A DNA stretch of 33,377 nucleotides from positions 1 through 33,377 of the forward strand of contig JABANN010000388.1 in assembly GCA_013115125.1 (NCBI GenBank). The letters are read 5' to 3'. Shown in pieces: positions 1 to 12,600 of the stretch (the first letter of the stretch is position 1; every line of letters begins with the position of its first letter). The stretch comes from Perkinsus olseni (taxonomy: Eukaryota; Perkinsozoa; Perkinsida). A model generated the notes under the pieces. It saw nothing but the letters and a program-made list of their open reading frames with translations, was not told the DNA's origin and searched no databases. A program made the position numbers and the translations under genes.

Positions 1-464
1 TGGTCTGAGCGTCACAGTATGCGTGGAACTAATGGTCAGAGCGCGCACAAGAGTCCTGCAATGCGCTGACACCCGCCGCTAGCTGAGACCGACCGAGTTG
101 TGTGCCAAACACAAAATAGGAGACGAGCAAGGTGAGGTAACGACTCCGGCTCGAACTGTACCTCCAAGCACATGTGCTTTCCAATACAAAGTTGCATAGT
201 AGCCGATTCAACGTCTTCGCGGAGGAACTTCCCACAGTACGGCAGGAGGCACTCTGCCTTCGTTCCACCGCCTCTCCCGTCACTCATGGCCGGGAGGAGG
301 TACGAATCGTCCCGGACGATCCGGATGCGTCTCGCATGCCGACTAAATTGCTCTGGGGTTTTACTAAGTAGGTCTGGAAATGGGGTAGAGGTGGAGGGAG
401 TGCTAAGATCTGCTCGCTTGGCTGCTGTGTCAGGTTAGATATCAATTTAATTTTTGTTTCCTAC
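1..464. other. stretch with no supported gene
   Basis: I see no convincing coding exon, RNA gene or repeat here. Short open frames exist on both strands and overlap each other, with no recognisable motif and no clear splice sites. A T-rich run just before 465 could be the upstream region of the small candidate gene that follows. Confidence 0.5.
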
Positions 465-844
465 ATGGCTGAATTCGGCCACGATCTACAGGCTCTTGTG
501 GTCTCATTGAAGCCGCTCGACCCAGTCAGGGCCAAGCTGTCCGAGCTGGGTATCAACACCACCTGATGGCAGCAATAGACAATGAGGATCTTACCAAGGC
601 GTTCTCCTCAGAAGCGGATACTGCAGCTACGCGAACCACCGCGTTCGCCTTGAAGTCTTCGATCGTACTGCTGGTGTCAAAGTCCGATGAGCTAACTACG
701 GCCCCAGGTCAACAGGACGCACTACTACGATCTCTTGTTGAGGCCTGCCAACGAACGCTGAAGTGTCTTCCTCTGGCCTGGCCCTTGAAGAGGTCACATA
801 CAGGCTATATGGTGAGATTGTATTCATATCGTCGTAAGAAATAG
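465..844 (+). CDS. candidate exon(s) of an unrecognised plus-strand gene
   Basis: An ATG at 465 opens a 34-codon frame starting MAEFGHDLQALVVSLKPLD. A second open stretch runs from about 566 to 813 and reads as plausible helical protein (for example LLRSLVEACQRTLKC), followed by a possible donor GTGAGATTG at 812. Joining the two would need an intron of only about 23 bases, shorter than any other intron in this window (41 or more), so the exon structure is unresolved. I do not recognise a family. No downstream exon is clear before the tRNA at 971. It could be a small gene, or chance open frame with a coding-like composition. Confidence 0.28.
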
Positions 845-970
845 TGTGTTGATGATTCATGTTCCAACTCTCAGTGGTTGACGCGAATCAAGTTTTTAGA
901 CTGTATTCGAATTAATTTGGAGCACTGTTTGAGTCATCAGCGTCCGAGCCAGGAAACACAGCAAACAGCA

Positions 971-1044
971 GCTGGAATGGTCTAGTTGGTTATGACGACT
1001 GCCTAACACGCAGTAGGTCCCGAGTTCGATTCTTGGTTCCAGTA
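971..1044 (+). tRNA. tRNA-Val(AAC), copy 1
   Basis: This 74-base cloverleaf includes the discriminator A. The acceptor stem GCTGGAA pairs with TTCCAGT (one G-T pair at the top). The anticodon stem ACTGC/GCAGT is perfect around loop CTAACAC, giving anticodon AAC. The T arm CCGAG-TTCGATT-CTTGG carries a good box B. There is no intron. A T-rich run (TTTTATAACTTTTT) follows directly and can end RNA polymerase III transcription. It is a near-perfect duplicate of the copy at 2127, differing by one base in the variable loop. Confidence 0.93.
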
Positions 1045-1353
1045 TTTTATAACTTTTTACACCCTCCATCGAATGGTTGTTATTTTCGGAAAGATAATGA
1101 TGAACTCTAGTACGGGTTCGTTTCCCGCTGCTACCGCCCCGCCTGGCCGTTGGATTTTGAGTTTTGTATCACGAAGTCAATCACAGCGAGCGATGAATAG
1201 AACAATTACACTACTGCTACAACAGTACTATCAATCAACCGGGCGAGCGAGGGACATAGCGTGATATTGGTCATGGCGACTCACAGCGGTTACACAGGTG
1301 GAAGCGGTCTGTTGGCAGCTTCACTATAATTATTTGGGGTCACTCCAGCCTCG
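1045..1353. other. stretch with no supported gene
   Basis: Beyond the T-rich run that closes the first tRNA-Val, I see only short overlapping frames. The 3' untranslated part of the minus-strand gene ending at 1354 may extend into this stretch. Confidence 0.4.
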
Positions 1354-2119
1354 TCATTGGCGAGACCTATCATCTCCACCATCGGCGGGATTATCATCCT
1401 CAACCCCTTCACCCTTATCACTAGCAGCAACCACAACAGGTTGTTGCGAGGGTACGACCGTGGTTACATGACCAGTAGGTTCATCTTGTTGAGTGGGTGA
1501 GGAAGAGGGCTTGTACTGGAAGCTTTCCTGCATCTTCCACGCTCGACCTGAAGATACTCTCCACTGAACTCAACGACCTCTGTTGACAACAGCTAAAGCC
1601 ACTCATGACATGACTCTCCCAAAGGGGATAACTGGCCACACAAATTGTACAACCGGCGGCCGAGGGAGAGAGTATCTAGAGGTCAAGCTGAAAAAGTATC
1701 TTCGACCCAGTTTACCTTGCTGCAAAGATACGTCCAGACTTCCGTGCAATTGTCGTGGAAAAACGTTCATCGGCAGGGGGCGGTAACTGATCATTGACAT
1801 TGAACAGTAATGGAGGTTGTTGACGATTTGCTGATAACATCGGAAGCTTCCACTCTGCCTCAACAAGATCGATAAATTTCGAAATCGAAGGGTGACGGAA
1901 ATACAGTGGCAAAATACTACACAAGACGACCGACGATTGGAAAACAGTAAACTCACCGGAGGCGGAACTCTTCGGTCGGTGGAGGGGCCTGATAGCGGAA
2001 GGGCAGTGGCTGATTATGATACGTAACATGAGACTCACCAGCAACAGTACGGGCAGTGAGGGGAGGCGATTTCCGTGAGTCCCGAGAAGTCAGCAGGGGG
2101 GAGTATTGGAAACAGACCT
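1354..2119 (-). CDS. unrecognised minus-strand gene, partial model
   Basis: Exon A (about 1957-2115) reads HNQPLPFRYQAPPPTEEF and ends CG at a GTGAGT donor. Exon B (1716-1916, 201 bases) continues in phase and contains HPSISKFIDLVEAEWKLP, ending at a GTAAAC donor. A third open piece (about 1354-1525) gives a Ser/Pro/Gln-rich then acidic tail ending GDDRSRQ and stop TGA at 1354-1356. It joins exon B in phase if the intron is about 200 bases, but a further exon may lie between. The start codon is not identified. The 5' end abuts the second tRNA-Val, which lies on the other strand. I do not recognise the protein. It may also be the far 3' part of a longer gene that includes the kinase; nothing proves either view. 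Confidence 0.45.
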
Positions 2120-2126
2120 AATATCG

Positions 2127-2200
2127 GCTGGAATGGTCTAGTTGGTTATGACGACTGCCTAACACGCAGTAGGTTCCGAGTTCGATTCTTGGTTCCAGTA
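2127..2200 (+). tRNA. tRNA-Val(AAC), copy 2
   Basis: It has the same 74-base cloverleaf as the copy at 971, with anticodon AAC in loop CTAACAC, identical stems, and one C-to-T change in the variable loop. It lies antisense to, and a few bases upstream of, the minus-strand exon that begins near 2115. Unlike copy 1 there is no T run right after it; the next run of four or more T is about 60 bases or more downstream. It may therefore terminate poorly or be a newer, less-expressed copy. Confidence 0.88.
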
Positions 2201-3072
2201 TTGCACCATCGACTATTCTCGGGTACGGATATTCACTTGTTCCTCATCAAACCATATGCATATACGTATGCACCTGCTATTTTCTTTTCCGGCAAATGAC
2301 TCAAATATCATTATTTTTAATTGACGGAGCACAGCAGCATCATCCGCTCAGAATCTTGCACCCCCGCCCACTCGGCCCGGGTGGCCCGGAGCCCATCATG
2401 TCAACACGCCCCACAAGGAAGCTTTCCACCCCCAACATAGAAGCACACGAGAATCGCCTCACTCCCGGAAGGCGAATCATCGTTGACAGAAAACGACGCC
2501 CAGATGGCCTACCTCGCCTTGCCACCGCGGACTCAGTAAAGCCTGGCCGACTCGTGTGATGGCGAATTTCCTCGACCACTGCGATGGCTGAATTGCAGAG
2601 GAGATGAAAATTCAAGTTTCATAAATTCACCGGTTTACTTTCTCTTCCTTCACCTCGAATACCCGAGGTGGTATCCGAAACTCCGGGGTGATCGAACTGA
2701 GCTGTCGCTCTTCTCGGTAACGCTTAGCAGACAAAAGATGGTAACTGAGGAGGATACCACCTTCCAGCGATGAGACGATTACGTAGGACGGTTATGAAAC
2801 GCGTCACGGAAAAAGCTGACGAAAATTTCCATCTATTCACCAGATGCAGTATTTCTTGTCTATATCATGAAGACTCCGGGAAAGAGAATTGTCCCGAGCA
2901 GCCCAGCGGGTGGAGATGCAAACAGGGGCATGCCCACGCTGGCAGACGTCAGGGGAGCGCCAAAGGTCAGGGCTCTTACGAGGCACTCTTTAAAACATTG
3001 CAGGACGCGGGGATCGAACCAGGGACCTTCCGCTGTGCGGCCACAGAAAAAGAAACAGAGGTCAGTAGCAGC
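2201..3072. other. stretch with weak exon-like pieces and a tRNA-like 3' half
   Basis: Between the tRNA and the kinase stop codon I see no gene I can define. Minus-strand open pieces near 2340-2600 and 2880-2970 (the latter reading APLTSASVGMPLFASPP) could be extra 3' exons of the kinase or of the next gene, but splice joins are uncertain. A box-B-like word lies on the minus strand at 3010-3020 (GGTTCGATCCC). A hairpin CACCTCG/CGAGGTG lies at 2651-2670, and an 11-base inverted pair AGGTGGTATCC / GGATACCACCT spans about 2667-2762. Confidence 0.4.
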
Positions 3073-5528
<2,456 letters not shown>

Positions 5529-5691
5529 ATCGGAGGTTTACGGGCGGATACTCAGACGAAGGTGTCAGTAAACTAATTCTGAAATCCCCACTTTTCGTGT
5601 GAAAATCAATCCCAGAGTCTGAGGGTCACAATTCATTAGTTGTACGGAAGTCGACCGGAAGCCTTGCGCCAATCGATTATAATGGCGCGCG

Positions 5692-6070
5692 CTAAATGAA
5701 CAGCGCAGGATTGGCCTGGTCAGTCAGTTCATCCTCCTGGAATGGAAAGTGGCCGTTCCTCGAACTGCCTCCGGGCATTATGGTTCGCCTTGCTACTCCT
5801 CTGGTCTGCCTTCGTGACCACCTTGGATTCCATCAGACGAATAGTGAATCGGGGCAAAAGGGAGGACGTCAGAACGAAGTAGAATTCTTCACCGCGCCAC
5901 GAAATTATGTTCGATTCGATGAACTATCTTACCTGAGCCTCAGCGGCGCTCTCATCATTCGATTTGACGTGCGAGAGCGAATCCCCGGGGCACTCTCTTG
6001 AAAGGTCGACGGAGGCAGCAGCCTTCTGAACGCTCGGACCGATTGTGCGACTGAGGATCGTTTTCGACAT
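5692..6070 (-). CDS. small two-exon gene, unrecognised, 83 residues
   Basis: Exon 1 is 5933-6070 (46 codons from MSKTILSRTIG). The donor is GTAAGATAG and the intron is 5806-5932. Exon 2 is 5692-5805 (38 codons including TAG), with acceptor ACGAAGGCAG. Both exons are in phase 0. The N-terminus is basic and alanine-rich and could be an organelle transit peptide. The C-terminus contains GHFPFQEDELTDQANPALF, which looks conserved but which I cannot name. An in-frame ATG at 6124 could lengthen the N-terminus by 18 residues. A different acceptor (at 5826) would give another frame ending earlier. The stop is 163 bases upstream of the kinase ATG on the same strand, so the two genes are packed head to tail. 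Its intron carries the 14-base word also present in two kinase introns. Confidence 0.55.
5893..5906 (-). repeat. shared intron word, copy in small-gene intron
   Basis: AATTTCGTGGCGCG is followed by GTGAAG, inside intron 5806-5932. It is the third copy of a word found in two introns of the neighbouring kinase gene. Confidence 0.8.
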
Positions 6071-6124
6071 TGATTCACACACGCGAAATTGCGGTTCTTG
6101 AGTCAGTTTATTGGGCGTTCCCAC

Positions 6125-6410
6125 TCTCTCAGTTACCCGGGTATCCGCCGGTGGTCGTTGGCACGAGAGAGTAAGTCGGAGAAGCTTCTATAATCTCGAA
6201 GCCCTCTGGGCGTAGGTTCCGATGCGAAGGCAGCAACAGCCTTCCCGCCGCCTTCCAGTATTGCTACTGACGCTGCCGAGTCGACGAGGTCGGAGGCAGA
6301 TTCTGATTATTCTGAGATGGATGCTAGTCAAGTGTGATTGAATAATGACGTTGTTAATGGAGCATGTAGAATTCGTCAAAGTGGAGTTGCGTGGAGAGTC
6401 CTCTTATTTC
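6125..6410. other. intergenic stretch
   Basis: This lies between divergent genes (small gene minus, giant gene plus) and so probably holds both upstream regions. I see no conserved promoter word that I can support. Confidence 0.4.
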
Positions 6411-6482
6411 GCAGCTGAAATGGCTTAGCGGTTGGCCGCGCTGCCTCGCTCTGTGAGGGTGTGGGTTCGATCCCTATCTGCT
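6411..6482 (+). repeat. tRNA-like element with box A and box B
   Basis: It carries TGGCTTAGCGG at 6421-6431, a good RNA polymerase III box A, and GGTTCGATCC at 6464-6473, a good box B, about 30 bases apart. The T arm pairs (GTGGG/CCTAT with wobbles), but the anticodon arm lacks a normal loop with T33. The 3' acceptor strand is too short to pair fully with GCAGCTG. It is most likely a tRNA pseudogene or the head of a tRNA-derived SINE rather than a working tRNA. There is no T run directly after it. Confidence 0.6.
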
Positions 6483-6664
6483 TCCTTCTAGCTTAATTAT
6501 CGCTCGTCACTGTGATTGGAGGTCACCACAAGTTTAACAGCAGCTCGTCAGCTTAGCGCTCCCCCTCAATAAATTAATTCCGAAACTCAGAAGCGATTCT
6601 GGTATTGGTTTTTCACCCGTAAAATTACGCAGATCTCAGAATTACTCTATTCAACGAGCCCTCA
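6483..6664 (+). promoter_or_regulatory. upstream region of the giant coiled-coil/kinesin-like gene
   Basis: This 182-base AT-rich stretch sits between the tRNA-like element and the first ATG. I see no defined promoter box; the label rests on position only. Confidence 0.25.
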
Positions 6665-9600
6665 ATGCCAGCGCACGGTCGGCCCTCCTCCTCCTCCTCC
6701 TCCAGCCTTTGGGCCCAGCACGAAATCGACAAACTACGGAGGAGGAACACCGAGCTCGAGACCCGCGTGAAGGTGTATGATCGTCACGCGTGCAATTTGG
6801 TGAATCTTGTGAAGAGACTGACTGATTGAGAACTCGACACCCGGGTTTCGCCATTTGGAATCCAATCTTTCATCTGTTGTTTCTTATCATCCGCCACTTA
6901 GCTTTGCTTCAGCGTAGCTTCTTGTCGGAGCAAGATAGGATCAGCGGTATAAACGTTACAATCTCCAAGCGCGATTACACTGTCCCCTGTCTCCATTGAA
7001 AATTCTATTGAAGCCGGCCCAGAAACTCTCTAGCCCCTCGGTTAGGGGGCTGCTGCTGGCTTTCGAGGGAGGCATCAGCCCACATCCTCTCCTAGGCGGC
7101 CTCGAATCCACATCGTACCGTTCGACAGCGCAGCCATCTTCGTCGGTATTTGCGAGGTCCTCCTGCTTGATCGGCCTCTTGTCGAAGCACCCAGCTTAGC
7201 GGGTGCATCCGAAAGACGTCCGTGATCAGATTGAGTGCCGCGGATCGGGAGGTCGGTGAGCTACAGCAAGAGATAGCCTTGCTGAAGGGGAAGTTGGTAA
7301 ACTACCGCATCAGTACAGGAAATGTGGGGACGCCCACGGGGGGCTCCAGGCGAGAGGCTGGAAAAGGGGGAGAGCTGGCAGAGGTGCTCATGGGAGTTCA
7401 CTTTGCGACGGCGTGTGTTGGTCCACTTCATGATTCAGTAAGCTTCAGAAGGCCCAGGAATATCGGAATTTGCGAACTCTGGCGTCAGCGTTAGTTTAGT
7501 TTTCGCTTGCTCGATAGGTAGAATCGAATCGCCATGTGGGTCGAACATCCCGTGGCTCACTGCTGCTATTGCTCTTGGCAGTTCCACGACTACATAAGGC
7601 AACTGGAAGTGGAGAACGCCCGGCTTGGAATGCTACTGAGAGATACGCGGATAGACCAGCAACGTCGACGGTCGCTCTTGAAACAGCGGAGCGAAAGGGT
7701 CGGTGAAGCCCTGGTTGGAGGGGAAGGTACCCTCATACGGGTGAAGCCTACTCCGTCTGTTTGTGGATGTCTGACTTCTTTCAGTGGCGACACGGGGGCA
7801 GTTGAGTCGGGTCGACGTTGCTCGGCCGACGGAGATGAGGGCTGCTACGGCGATCAGTGAAGAAGCTCTGGCCCTGCACGGAGCAATCGAGCGGTTGAGG
7901 CTACGAAAAGTGGCGGAGTTGTAAGGGGGCTGATGCATGCAGGTGATGACTCATTAGGGCAGATCTTCGCTAGAGTCCGAGAGCTCTACCGTGTCAGCGC
8001 AGAGTCCAAAAAGGGAACAGATAGGTAGGCTTGGGTCTGGGGGTTGGGAAGCGACGTGTTGGTAAAAGCCTTCTGCCGGAGTTGAACCGACGACCTCCCG
8101 CTTACTAAGCGGATGCTCTACCAACTAAGCTAAGAAGGCTGGCTGCATATTTTGCTTCTCGCCTGCTTTCGTTCGGACCATTCGAACGACCATATCACCG
8201 CACTTCAGGACTTCTCTCCTCGACCCCTACGATGGACACTCTCGAGGGAGAAGTTCAGCAACTGAGGAGTCTGAACAGCGCGCTGAATTCACGGGTGATA
8301 AGAAGGCGGCTACTGAGCCTTCACTGTAGGACGGGCGGCATGCCCATGCGGTTCCTCGAATCAGGTCGCGAGGCTGACTGAAGCCCATGAGCTTTTGCGA
8401 ACGGAGGTGCTTTTCATCGGTAGAAGTGCTCACTATTTTCTTTCTGTTCGTTTCAGTTTGATTGTCGCGCCCATGATTTGCAGCTAGTAGTGTCAGAAAT
8501 GAAGCGTCTTTTGACCGAGGCAGACAAGTGTGGATTCACAGTGAGTATTTCCTTCGTCTATCAGCAAACATCCTCTCTTTTCCTGTAGAGCTTCCGTTCA
8601 TCCTCTTCGCGGTTGGATGAGCTGCTGGACGGCCACTTCACCCTGGGAGCCAGCCGAAGGAGCTTCAGCCCATCCCGAAGCCAGAGCCCGGTAGGCTCGA
8701 TGGAGAACTCAAGGCTTCCTCAATGTCCCATCAGATGTCCCCGTCCAAGCGAAGCCAGAGGAGCCCTCGAGTCCAGCCGTATTCGCCTGATAGTCGCGTG
8801 TTGGGTGATGGAAAGCCCGTCGCTGTGCATCTCGGAGTTAATAGTGTGCGAGAGAAAGGAGAGTCTTCGAAAGTAGCACTGCCCCTAGGAAGATGACTCC
8901 CATCATGGGAGTCCCATGTTTAGCTTGGTCAGATGGCTTCCGGAGGCCCTCGATGAGCCGAGTGAACTGTAGTGTATCAGCATGCTGTGCTTGGATCGAT
9001 CGGAGTATGCCGGGGTTGAGTTTGTCAGAGTACGCGGGATTGAACGCGCACGTCTGTAGGAGAGAAGCGGGAGAAGCCAACGGAAGACTATAAACTCGAC
9101 TTTGTGTCCATGTCCCTTGGGGTTAGTTCGATGACAGAACCTTGCAAAGAGCTTCCTTATCCGCAAATATCACCCAGTCGCTGGCATCCTCATTGTTCTG
9201 CTGTTTAAGACCATCAACTCAGCCGCGGGCGCTCATCAATCGTTCTCTATCTCGGGAGGATTTCATTCAATTCGTCGCTCCTACCGTATGGACAGTACCC
9301 TTCTCAGAAGAGCATCGATACCTGCATCAACTTCTGTGTATCTTCGAGGGGACGCGCAAGCAGGTGAACAGAGGCAGGAAGCAAACCTCTGGTCGTCGTC
9401 ACAATTCTACCTCTTCGCCCACCGCGGTTTTTCGACAGTCAGCTCGGCCCCTCACCACAGCGAACAAACCGGTGTTTCTTTCGTTACTGATATCTGAATC
9501 TCTTGGGAAGCCTAGGAAGACTTCCTAGGAATTTCTCTATTGTCATCATAACGAGCAGGCCCTCCTCAGGAGAGCCGAAGGGCGCTTTATTCCGCCAGAT

Positions 9601-12600
9601 ACCACCGATATCGTCTGCGAAGGAAATAGCGTCCGAGTCGGTGACGTTGCTGAGTATCGCTTCACCAACTGTCATGCAAACTCCCCCATCGAGGAGGTTT
9701 ACAAAGCAGACCTCCAGCGGCTAGTTGACGCGGCCGTTGGTGGCATCGATGGGGTGAGGAGTAATCGGACGCCTTCTGATAAACAATTTGATAGCCACTC
9801 GACACGATTTGTGAATAAAATCCCCAAGAAGGGAGCACATCGGTGAAAGGCTTTCACACCGGTCAGAGTTTAGCTAAACTCTGACTCTGATCGGAGTCAT
9901 TGGTCCCCGCACGAGTACTCTAAGAAAAGCTGTGTGAAACACAGCTGACCTCTATTATCACCAACTGGGTTCATCAATCATTCAGGCTGCTGCACATCAT
10001 CATCATTCAGGTCTTCCTTCTCCTCGGTCTCGCTACTAGTGGCACTGAGCGCAGCCTCTTCCACAATGCTGATGACGGGCTCGTCATCTTAGCGCTCCGT
10101 CATTTGGTAAGCAACCAAATGGTTGGGCAGGTGCACAACTACGGAGCTCATGGTTGGGCTGTTGTTGAACGATAGAATCAGATCCTATAGATCGGAAATT
10201 CTGAAACTCTCAGAGTCCCAATGGAAATATGTTGTCGATTTCAAACGGTTGACAGTGAATTACGCGTTTCAAGGTGAGCAGCTTGACAGAACGACAGAGG
10301 ACGCGAACGGAGTTGGGGAGAGTGAAAAGTCAAAGTCGCGACACGCAAAGATACACCTACGGCGTGAAGGTACGAAGACAGCCTCGGCTGGGAGAAGTAT
10401 CAATTGCATTTTGCCGTCTCCTAGGTCCGAATAGTGGAGGTTACAGATGAAAAGATACGAGACTTGATCGGGCAGCCAAGCCGCTCTGGGGCACCCTTGT
10501 GCAGTCTGCTGGAGAGTAAGCCGACAAAAGCACTGCCTGAAGCGATTCTCATTTCACGACCGCTTCACGCGATGATTCGATCATGGAGGTCACTAGTTCA
10601 CATTGGATGGGATCCTAAGTGAACTGAGCGTCCTTTATGATGCTTAGATCTAAGTGAAGCAAGACTAGCTTTGGGTGATCGCTGTGTGGGGGGGGACTCT
10701 TCCGCTCGCCCCCTGTCAGCTCTACCCTGAGTTCTCATCGCCATACACTGCCACGGCTGTTTGTTGTTTCCAGCGGAAGACGGTGTCACCCTTTCGGGTG
10801 CTCAATCTCTTATGATCGACTCACAGGAAGTCGAGGACGTGGTGGTGGGCAAGATGATTCGAGCGATTGGCAGATCGGGCCATGAGGTTCACAGATGATC
10901 AGAATCAATCCGCTGACTTGGAGGGTTCCTCAGGGCACGACACTTGCAGTGTGGGTTGATATCTCGCAGCACGATAATATGCTCGATTGGGCTACAACTA
11001 GGTGGGACACGCCTCACCCCTCTGCCGGGCTCAACCTTCCCCTACACAGACGACGATAGTGAATCGCCAACAGTAAAGCTGGGTCATTGCAGCTGTAAAC
11101 ATCGTAGGCTAATCAATTTGATCCGAAAGTTAATTCAATCAACCGTGCTGTTGTGGCATCCGCTCATAATCGCCACGATCATGTGACTGCCTGCCCACAG
11201 TCGCTGCGCCATCACGAGAAGATATTTTGTTAACTTGCGGAGAATATGTCACAATATTTCATTTCGGTCCTGATTGCCGTGAACTTAGGCAGGTTGGCGA
11301 GATTCTCCCTGTCAGTCGGTTGATGCTGATAAAGGCACCCAGTCTGGACTGCTTGACCCACGACCGCGACGTAGCGAGCGCTACCAGGGGGTTCACCACC
11401 TTCAAGTCTCAATACACGCTCTGGGTAAGCCACCGAGCTCACTGAGACGCGCTCTGTCAAAGACCCTGAACGGCTCAGCTACTCGTTTCTATTAGGATGC
11501 TGCCTCGAACTGGAGCACACAAAGGCCTCCGCTAGCTGTGTCCCGCTCTAGCGTGCTGACCATGATGCTCATGGGTTCGTTGGTCCACGGGAGTGCGTTG
11601 ATGCAAGTGAGCCCGATGAGCCCGTCCGAGGCTCGACACTTCATCCAGGTCACGGCTGTACTGCCGGTGGAGGGCACTCCTGAGGTTCAGAAAGTCTTGG
11701 AGCTTCTGCAGAAGCTAGGCGAGGTAAATGTGGCCAGCGTTCTGGGGAGGAGAGAGAGTGGCCATGATGAGTGTCACTCTCATCTCCTACCACCCCCTAC
11801 ATCGCAATTCGTCGGACGTATCCTGAGAGTCTTCATGCAATGCGACCGAATAGCATTCAGCGAATACCCAATGAGAATTATCCGCCAGACTTCAGAGAGC
11901 GGCCAGAAATAATATAACATTGAAGACAGGTACGCAGCAGCCCGCTCGTCCAGGATGCTCGAGTGTGCTCATTCGCCGCAACACAGAGGAGGTTGCTCTT
12001 GTTGCTGCAGACAGAGGCTGGGACCATGAACAGGTCAGAGGAGGGCTCTAGAAGTATGACAACTCCTGCACGTGTCTCGTCACATCGTCTCTGCCGATTA
12101 GTGGAGACTACCAGTGAGGAGGCTCTGGTGCTGCAAGAGCAATTGGTGAACATGGAACGAAAGTTGATGGAGGGAAAAATGGAGCAAGCGAAAGTGAATT
12201 GGGATCTGCGTGAGCTGTGCATGAAGCTGATCAGACTGTCGACCAGAGAATACGCCTGACAACTCAGCTAGAAGAAGAGAAACGGAAAGTAGCGGGGCTT
12301 ATCGCTGAGAATATATCGTCCCAGGAGGCCCAGCTGAAGGCCGAAGAACGGCGGATAGAGGTGAATAGGTTCGGGAGTAGCGCATGACCCCCAGGCTCAA
12401 CACAGGCGGTGGAGGGCTTACTTTCGGCGAGAGCCGAGGCTCTTGACGCGCTGGAGGAGAAGAAGCAAGTGGAATTAACCTCACAGAACGACACCAACGA
12501 GCTAAGAGATGTATGATGTTGGTCCGCCTTTCAGAAGATGCGCAACATGAGAGAACTTCCTGGCCGTAGCGCAACAGGGAAACTATCTTAGTAATAGAGT

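Noticed and set aside
2340-2615. Overlapping open frames on both strands
   Set aside because: Neither has a start context, splice sites or motif that favours one strand, so no gene was called.
6411-6482. A working tRNA gene with good box A and box B
   Set aside because: The anticodon loop lacks T33 and a clear anticodon, and the 3' acceptor strand is too short; kept only as a tRNA-like element.
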